A DNA stretch of 64,000 nucleotides from Ctenosaura bakeri (lineage: Eukaryota > Chordata > Lepidosauria > Squamata > Iguanidae), in contig CAOLHI010002127.1 of the NCBI GenBank assembly GCA_948474755.1, forward strand, positions 186,001 to 250,000, read 5' to 3'. A model generated the notes under the pieces. It was not told where the DNA came from. It was given only the letters and a program-made list of their open reading frames with translations, and made no database searches. The position numbers and the translations under genes were made by a program. Shown here piece after piece: positions 58,943-64,000 of the stretch (position 1 is the stretch's first letter; each line of letters opens with the position of its first letter).

Positions 58943-58976
58943 TCTGCTGGCACCATCTGTGGAACCAGTTGTTCAC

Positions 58977-59160
58977 CTCCACTTTAAAGTCATTAGACCT
59001 AGTTCTACCCTCTAAGGCAACAGAAAACAAGCCTGAACCCTTTTCTATGTGGCAGCTATTGAGATATTTAAAGTGTGCAATCATGTCGCCGCTCTGTCTT
59101 CTTTTTTCATTTCATAGGTCTCAATATTTTATATTTCATAATATTTTCCCTCTTTCTTTT
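58977..59160 (-). mobile_element. CR1 3' fragment
   Basis: TAGTTCTACCCTCTAAGGCA, ACAGAAAACAAGCCTGAACC and TTGAGATATTTAAAGTGTGC are the complement of a CR1 3' region. Confidence 0.65.
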
Positions 59161-59785
59161 CAATTCTGCTATCCCCCAGGATTGATGCATTTCTAATCCA
59201 AGCTTTCTTTAGCTCAGCCACAGCTTGTATATTATGTTCTAATTATTTGAATCAGTTTGAATCTTAAAATCCCTTAAGATTTTGATTTTACCATTCCTCA
59301 CAACTTTTTTAGCATTATGTTCCTACATGTTTGTCGCAGATGGTAAATTATTTTTTGTGCGGAGGTTTCAAAGTATCTTTGCAGCTACTCAATCATGGTA
59401 TTTCTTATATTCAGTCTGTATGATCTTGCTGGACAACCGTTTCATCTTTTTCTTTACATAACTTACTACATATTATTTTGTTTTTTAAATATTTGCCTTG
59501 ACACTATTTGTTTGAAGCTCCTGTTCTGGAACTGCTAATATAATTCTATTTGTTTCTTTTTAAGTTTCCCATTCTGTTACCATTTCAAGATTTTCCCTTT
59601 CTCATCTTTTCCTTCTGTGTTTTTAACAGACTGACCACATAGTAGATTGTTTTGCAAAGTTCAAGGCAATTTTTTATGGTTTGCTTACTGTACACATATT
59701 TTATGTCTTCATGGTTAATAAGTTCTCTTTATATACATCTATTAACTGCTTTTTATCATTGTAATTGTTCATTTTAAGGTGTTTT
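59161..59785. other. Intergenic, nothing recognised
   Basis: T-rich, possibly LINE 3' UTR, but not assignable. Confidence 0.35.
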
Positions 59786-59925
59786 AATATTGTCCATGGT
59801 TTAATTCTGTTTTAATATTGACATGTATGTTTTTAACCATATTGTAATGAATTTGATTTGTAAGTTGCCTTGAGTCTGGATCTGAAAGAGAGGCAAAGAG
59901 TAGAAATAAAAGCCAAGACCCTGCA
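59786..59925 (+). mobile_element. L2-like LINE 3' end
   Basis: GTTTTAATATTGTCCATGGT, ACATGTATGTTTTTAACCAT, GTAAGTTGCCTTGAGTCTGG and AGTAGAAATAAAAG match the usual L2-like tail. Confidence 0.7.
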
Positions 59926-61488
59926 CCAGGAGAGTTCCATCCTCATAGCTACATCAGATGTGACCCTTCCAAACCCACCTTGGAAGCCAGGCAGTGCCAC
60001 CAACATCAGGATTTCTGAAGTGCTGGGCGGTGGGGTGGTAGCAAAGAAGCACCCACCCCAATCCTGGCAGCAAGTGCTTCATGGCAGGTGGCCTCAGGGA
60101 TGCCTGTGTGCTCATGTAGCAACTGCCTGTTGCAAATCCCTTGCTGCTGGAAGAAGGGAGGACCTTCTTTGATCACCTCCACATATCCCAGGGCCTCCAA
60201 AATTCCTATATCAGTGGCACTGCCTGGTTTCTAATGGAGATTTTGGGGGACACTCTTCAATGTGAATTCAAAAATTGACAAAGACATAAGTCTGGCTTAT
60301 GACTTCATAAATACTGAACAAGAAGTCAGCTGAAGATTACAATGATAGCATTGACCACGACAATGGTCGCAACATTTGTTCTTTGCTTTCTCTGATGCAT
60401 TTACTCAAATATCTTTTCACTTCTTCAGTTGTTTGTTTCATTTGTAATATCTTGCAGCCACAAATATTATGTCACAGATACAGTTGATCAATATCACTTT
60501 GAGGATGCAAAGAGTAGTTGGCCATCATACTTTTCAGAGGCTTTTATTTTTCCCCTCAATCTGGTGCATCTATTTCTGCTTCATTCCAGTCAAGAATTCC
60601 AGGACTGACTTAAATAACTGGTATGGCCCAGAAGTTTATGGCCTGCATTATGTTTCTACCATTAAGCTTTGATTGGTGATGATGACAATGACAACATCAT
60701 CATCACCATCACTGTCATTGTCATCATCATTTAAGAGGGAATAAATTTTCTTTTGTCTTGAATAACTCCTTACAATTTTGCCACTAGAATTGGCGGTATA
60801 GGAGTTGTACCATAGGGAAAAGACCATGGCAGCTTCATGGCTCAGTGTCTTGCTGACCTAGTCACCAGCAGATGTTTTCATCCTTTTCATGTTGGTTTGT
60901 ACATTGTTTCCCAGCTTTCCTCCACAGTCTTTGATAAGAGGTGCAAGGATCAACTAGGATCATGGTTGGCTCATTTGATCTTTATGGATTGTAAAGAAAG
61001 ATGCGGGGGGGGCTGTAAAGGGAGATGAAAACATATTGGCCAGGACTTTGATCAGTTCCAGCAGGGCCTTTCTTGGGTTCTTAAAAGGTCTGTATCTTAC
61101 AATGTTTTTTTCAGTTGTGAAACAGGAAACTTCTAACTATTTAATGATAAAATTAACTATGGCCATGGTTAGAAGGTTTTTTCTGTTTTTTTGTTTGTTT
61201 CTCTTAATGAGGAGACCATACTTTGAAACATATGTGAATCTCCTCCACAAAACAATCAATTCAAATCAAAATATTAGGCTAATATAACTCACATTAAATA
61301 ACCAGAATACTTGCTTCTGTTTACTTTTATGAAAACGCTTGTGTGTAATATATTTAGTTCACAAACACAGGATGGAAGGAAGATGCCCAAAGTTGCCCAT
61401 CAACAGTTAGCAGCACTAGGACAACAAAGCTGGCAGGCACATCATCACTGGGTCACAGTTTTCCCTACTATGATGGGATGCATTCTAT
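59926..61488. other. Intergenic, mostly unrecognised
   Basis: It contains a 17-bp inverted repeat at 60677-60729. No gene or repeat family was recognised otherwise. Confidence 0.4.
60677..60729. repeat. Inverted repeat made of GAT/ATC trinucleotides
   Basis: TGATGATGACAATGACA (60677-60693) and TGTCATTGTCATCATCA (60713-60729) are perfect complements around a 19-base CAT-rich loop. Confidence 0.9.
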
Positions 61489-61657
61489 GGCCATTTCTGC
61501 ACTAGACTGTTATAGTGCTATTATTCCACTTTCAACATCCTATGGAATCCTGGGGTTTGCAGTTTAGGGAGCAGCTCCCAGAACTGCAAACCCCAGGATT
61601 CCATAGGATGTTGAAAATAGAATAATAGCACTATAACAGTCTAGTGTGGAAATGGCC
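61489..61657. mobile_element. Fold-back MITE (GGCCATTTC ends), copy 8
   Basis: 169 bp with near-perfect arms and a GGAGCAGCTCCC centre. Flanks are TAT and TAA. One of the least decayed copies. Confidence 0.92.
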
Positions 61658-61918
61658 TAAGTATCATTCTGGAGATGGGAAAGAGGGAGAAGCCATTGCT
61701 TTTCCCAGGCCATTCACTGTTCCCTTTCCAACAGTTGCTCAACATCAGTCAAATGGCATTGGGACAGAGTTCTGCCCCCTTGACCATTGTGGGTGTGTGC
61801 CTCAGCATTGTCCAATTGCCTGTACTCAGTCGGAGGAAAAGACATTTCACAAGGAATTTATGGATACCTCCTTGTACATTGCTCACAAAGTATTTACACT
61901 GCTTTAACCCACTCTAGA

Positions 61919-62110
61919 AAGTCAGCATGGTGCAGTGGTCTGAATGTGATCTTGGAGACCAGGGTTCAATTCCCTGTTTGGCCATGGAAACCTGCTGGGT
62001 GACTTTGGGCATGTCACACACTCTCAGCCACCAGAAAATCCCATGATAGGCTCACCTTATGGTCACCATAAAGTGGAAACGTCTTGAAGGCACACAACAG
62101 TAACAGCAAC
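61919..62110 (+). mobile_element. tRNA-derived SINE
   Basis: Near full length: box A-like CAGCATGGTGCAGTGGTCTG, box B GGTTCAATTCC, body TGGCCATGGAAACCTGCTGG and end CTTGAAGGCACACAAC plus (AGTAAC)-like tail. Confidence 0.9.
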
Positions 62111-62265
62111 AGCCCCATCTTGCACCAACATAAGCTGCCAGGATTTCTCTGGTCATTTAGTTCTGTATAAAGTTTACATGAAATTTTAAAATCTTGTCAC
62201 TTGGTGCTGGGGAATGGGAATGTCTTTGGGCGTGAAAAGCAAACATTGATGGCTGGAAGGCCATA

Positions 62266-62345
62266 TATCTTCCCTTCCCTTCCCTTCCCTTCCCTTCCCT
62301 TCTGTACTCTCTTTTTTTCTCTTTCTTTTCTCTCCCTTCTCTTGT
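62266..62345. repeat. (CTTCC)n and CT-rich microsatellite
   Basis: About seven CTTCC pentamers followed by a T/C-rich run. Confidence 0.93.
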
Positions 62346-62429
62346 CATTTGAACAAGTGATTTCATGCTTTGGTGAAGACGGAAACTGTAAGTTTATATC
62401 CTTGAGGTATCGCATTTGAAACAAAACAG

Positions 62430-62730
62430 TTGACAGGTTTGGCAGCGTTTTTTTTTTTAAATGCTGCCTTTACCCCCACCCCCCCGCCGCCCATTCCCAA
62501 GCTATGTTCTTCCATCAGCACCTTGAGTGTTGATTTCGTCAAAGGCCTCTAAGCAGATTTCATTGCAAAATTTATCACATCTTAGAGAGTGGTGATTTTC
62601 AAGCTGACTTTAACATGCCTCTGTATTTGTTATTATTATACCAACTGGGAAGGAAACCGGCTCATGATTAGTTCCTTGATTTAATTTTTACAGAAACCTC
62701 ATAGAGGGGAAGAGAAAGAGAGAGAGAGAG
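62430..62730. promoter_or_regulatory. Candidate conserved intergenic element
   Basis: Repeat-free AT-rich segment with TTGATTTCGTCAAAGG, AGCAGATTTCATTGCAAAAT and CTCATGATTAGTTCC, closed by an (AG)n run at 62712-62731. Inference only. Confidence 0.2.
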
Positions 62731-63227
62731 ATTGCTTTTCACACCTCAAGTGTCAGTATCTTGACCAGCGGGAAGCTTAGAGAATTTTAACCATATGGTG
62801 AATTTTTATAGGCCGGTAATATTGCTGGTGTGCTAAGGAACTGAGCAATGTTGACAAGTGCCTGGTTCAAATCTTGTCTGTGTTATAAATCTAAATGTAA
62901 CTAGAGTGTCCTGCATTTTGGGGAAAAAACTTCATTAGCAGGTGAGTGTGTAGTGTGTGTGTGTATTTGTGAGTCTATTATAGCTAACAGTATGGCATTT
63001 AAATATTTTTTTAAAAAAATCTTTTTACCCCATATTTTTTCCAATTTAAATGGCACCCTTGCAACAGAGTACATAGGACATATGTCTGTTCCTACTCTGA
63101 ATTAGGATTGATCTCTCATTTCACTTGTTCCCTCAGTATCAGATTTCCCTTCTAGGATAGAAGCTATATGATCCACAGCATCGTTTTCTGTTCAGAATCA
63201 TGTCTGGTGCATACTTAGTGTAACTTT
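62731..63227. other. Intergenic, nothing recognised
   Basis: A short GT run occurs near 62950-62964. Confidence 0.4.
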
Positions 63228-63648
63228 GGCCCTTTAAACACCTTACCTTTTTCTGGTGCTGGGGTGCGGGGATCATGCGAGCAGCCTCCGGCAAGAGGCT
63301 TTCGCGTCCCTGCTGCTTCAGCTCTGCACAAGCTGCGTGCTCGCACGAGAACCCCACCTCTTCCTTCCGCAGCACAGCCTGGGAGTTTCCTAGGCTGCAC
63401 AGGGGCAGGAAGCGCGACTGGCGTGGGTCCAGAGGCTCCCCAGGCCAGATAAATGCGCACGGGGCCCGGGAGCAATGCGTGATTGCACACCATTTTTGAC
63501 TTCCAGCCGAAAATGAAAAGGTACACGATCAGTACCTGCCAACCCCTGGAGCGTCGCACGATTGTGAGTGCATAGTGCAGATCGCTCCTCACAATCGTGC
63601 GATGCTCCAGGCGTCCTTTCGCATGGCAAATGCTGTGTGGAAAGGGCC
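63228..63648. mobile_element. GC-rich non-autonomous DNA element, copy D, with hairpin
   Basis: About 421 bp with ends GGCCCTTTAAACACC and the complement of GTGTGGAAAGGGCC. Rich in CpG. A 23-bp stem (63546-63568 with 63588-63610, 22 of 23 paired) lies near the right end, as in copy C. The 3-bp flanks (TTT, CTA) do not match, so the exact edge or age is uncertain. Confidence 0.6.
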
Positions 63649-64000
63649 CTAGGCTTCCATAAGCATATGTGTTTTTAGGCTCCTTGCACAAAAAGGTCTT
63701 CAGTGCCTTCTTGCTCAATGCCTCTCCTCCCCCTGCATCCCCCCATCTCCCATTTACTGGCCACAAACAGATGTTGTTAACCATGTAGTGCATCTGGGTG
63801 TAATTCTGAAGCCAATGGAAAAGAATAGTGGTTGTCTTACTGGGTCTGGAGAAAATACACAAGAAATCTGGAAGGGCAATGACTGCCCCTTTGTCTCGGC
63901 TGTGGAATTGCTTAGAAATCCCTTGTCCTCCCTTGACCATATGGAGGCACACCACAGGCAGGCACAGAGAAGGTCCCTTATGCAGGGGCAGAGCGGGAAG
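63649..64000. other. Intergenic, nothing recognised
   Basis: A long minus-strand ORF crosses this part and copy D, but no family is recognisable. Possible old LINE. Confidence 0.3.

Larger units (their letters stand above)
56064..58976 (-). mobile_element. CR1 LINE with endonuclease remnant and deleted reverse-transcriptase core
   Basis: The 3' end is at 56064 (complement of ATTCTATGATTCT). On the minus strand 56466-56813 encodes the CR1 thumb (NMSQQCDAATKKASAILGRI, RPHLEYCVHFWAPQ). The endonuclease C-terminal block is at 57731-58021 (GDFNYPHICW, SDLILDLILTNSDD, GGSD). Between them the linker is present, but the reverse-transcriptase palm with its FADD motif is missing, so there is an internal deletion near 56820. 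A fold-back lies at 56297-56400, and a Sauria-type SINE interrupts the 5' part (58728-58942). Non-functional. Confidence 0.88.

Noticed and set aside
11915..62110. tRNA-like box A and box B sequences
   Set aside because: They are heads of SINEs with decayed cloverleaf potential and SINE bodies attached, so they are not called as tRNA genes.
63215..63955. 246-codon minus-strand ORF, the longest after the CR1 and PCDH19 frames
   Set aside because: It crosses the GC-rich element D, including its hairpin, and unrelated flanking DNA. High GC lowers stop frequency, and no domain or motif is visible.
1..64000. CRISPR arrays, operons, ribosome binding sites, phage genes
   Set aside because: Nothing of the kind is present; introns, SINEs and LINEs show this is vertebrate nuclear DNA.
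1..64000. Endogenous retrovirus or LTR element
   Set aside because: No LTR pair, primer-binding site or gag/pol/env similarity was noticed; the reverse-transcriptase pieces are CR1 and L2-like.

Overview
The window is nuclear DNA from a squamate reptile, most likely a lizard. It is AT-rich and intron/intergenic in character, with no bacterial-style gene layout. The organism call rests on the repeat mix: 5S-rRNA-derived SINEs of the 5S-Sauria type, a Sauria-type SINE, a second abundant tRNA-derived SINE, a tRNA-Ala-like SINE, CR1 and L2-like LINEs, a Penelope fragment and many short DNA transposons. The species cannot be read from this sequence.

Only one protein-coding gene is supported. Positions 27448-28037 (+) are the last coding exon of PCDH19 (delta-2 protocadherin 19). 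It has a pyrimidine-rich splice acceptor, phase-1 entry, the GHSDRCWMP cytoplasmic motif, a FATFGK motif fitting the WIRS consensus and the C terminus [12 protein letters not shown]. Everything upstream (1-27447) is read as the last intron; I did not find the preceding exon, so that intron is at least 27.4 kb here. Downstream lies a long 3' UTR with a proximal AATAAA at 29068 and a strong distal one at 35857. From about 35.9 kb to the end I see no gene, only repeats and a few low-repeat stretches.

Layout. 1-27 kb: intron with a Penelope remnant (2.1-2.6 kb), L2-like fragments, SINEs, palindromic MITEs, a CR1 reverse-transcriptase fragment (21.3-22.4 kb) and a GC-rich DNA element (23.3-23.8 kb). 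27.4-35.9 kb: terminal exon and 3' UTR, invaded by fold-back DNA elements. 36.1-40.1 kb: one long decayed LINE on the minus strand carrying at least four younger insertions. 41-55 kb: CR1 fragments, mariner/Tigger-like and hAT-like MITEs. 55-59 kb: a compound trinucleotide tract and a stack of CR1 pieces, one with a perfect-looking fold-back. 59-64 kb: L2 tail, SINE, MITE and another GC-rich element with a 23-bp hairpin.

The most interesting pattern is a group of DNA elements with related ends. Eight copies of a fold-back MITE (about 170-200 bp) and four longer GC-rich elements (about 400-460 bp) share termini of the type GGCC(A/C)TTTCC and, where readable, 3-bp target duplications. This suggests one PIF/Harbinger-like transposase mobilised all of them. 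I found no new gene system; the remaining findings are mobile-element biology and candidate regulatory stretches.
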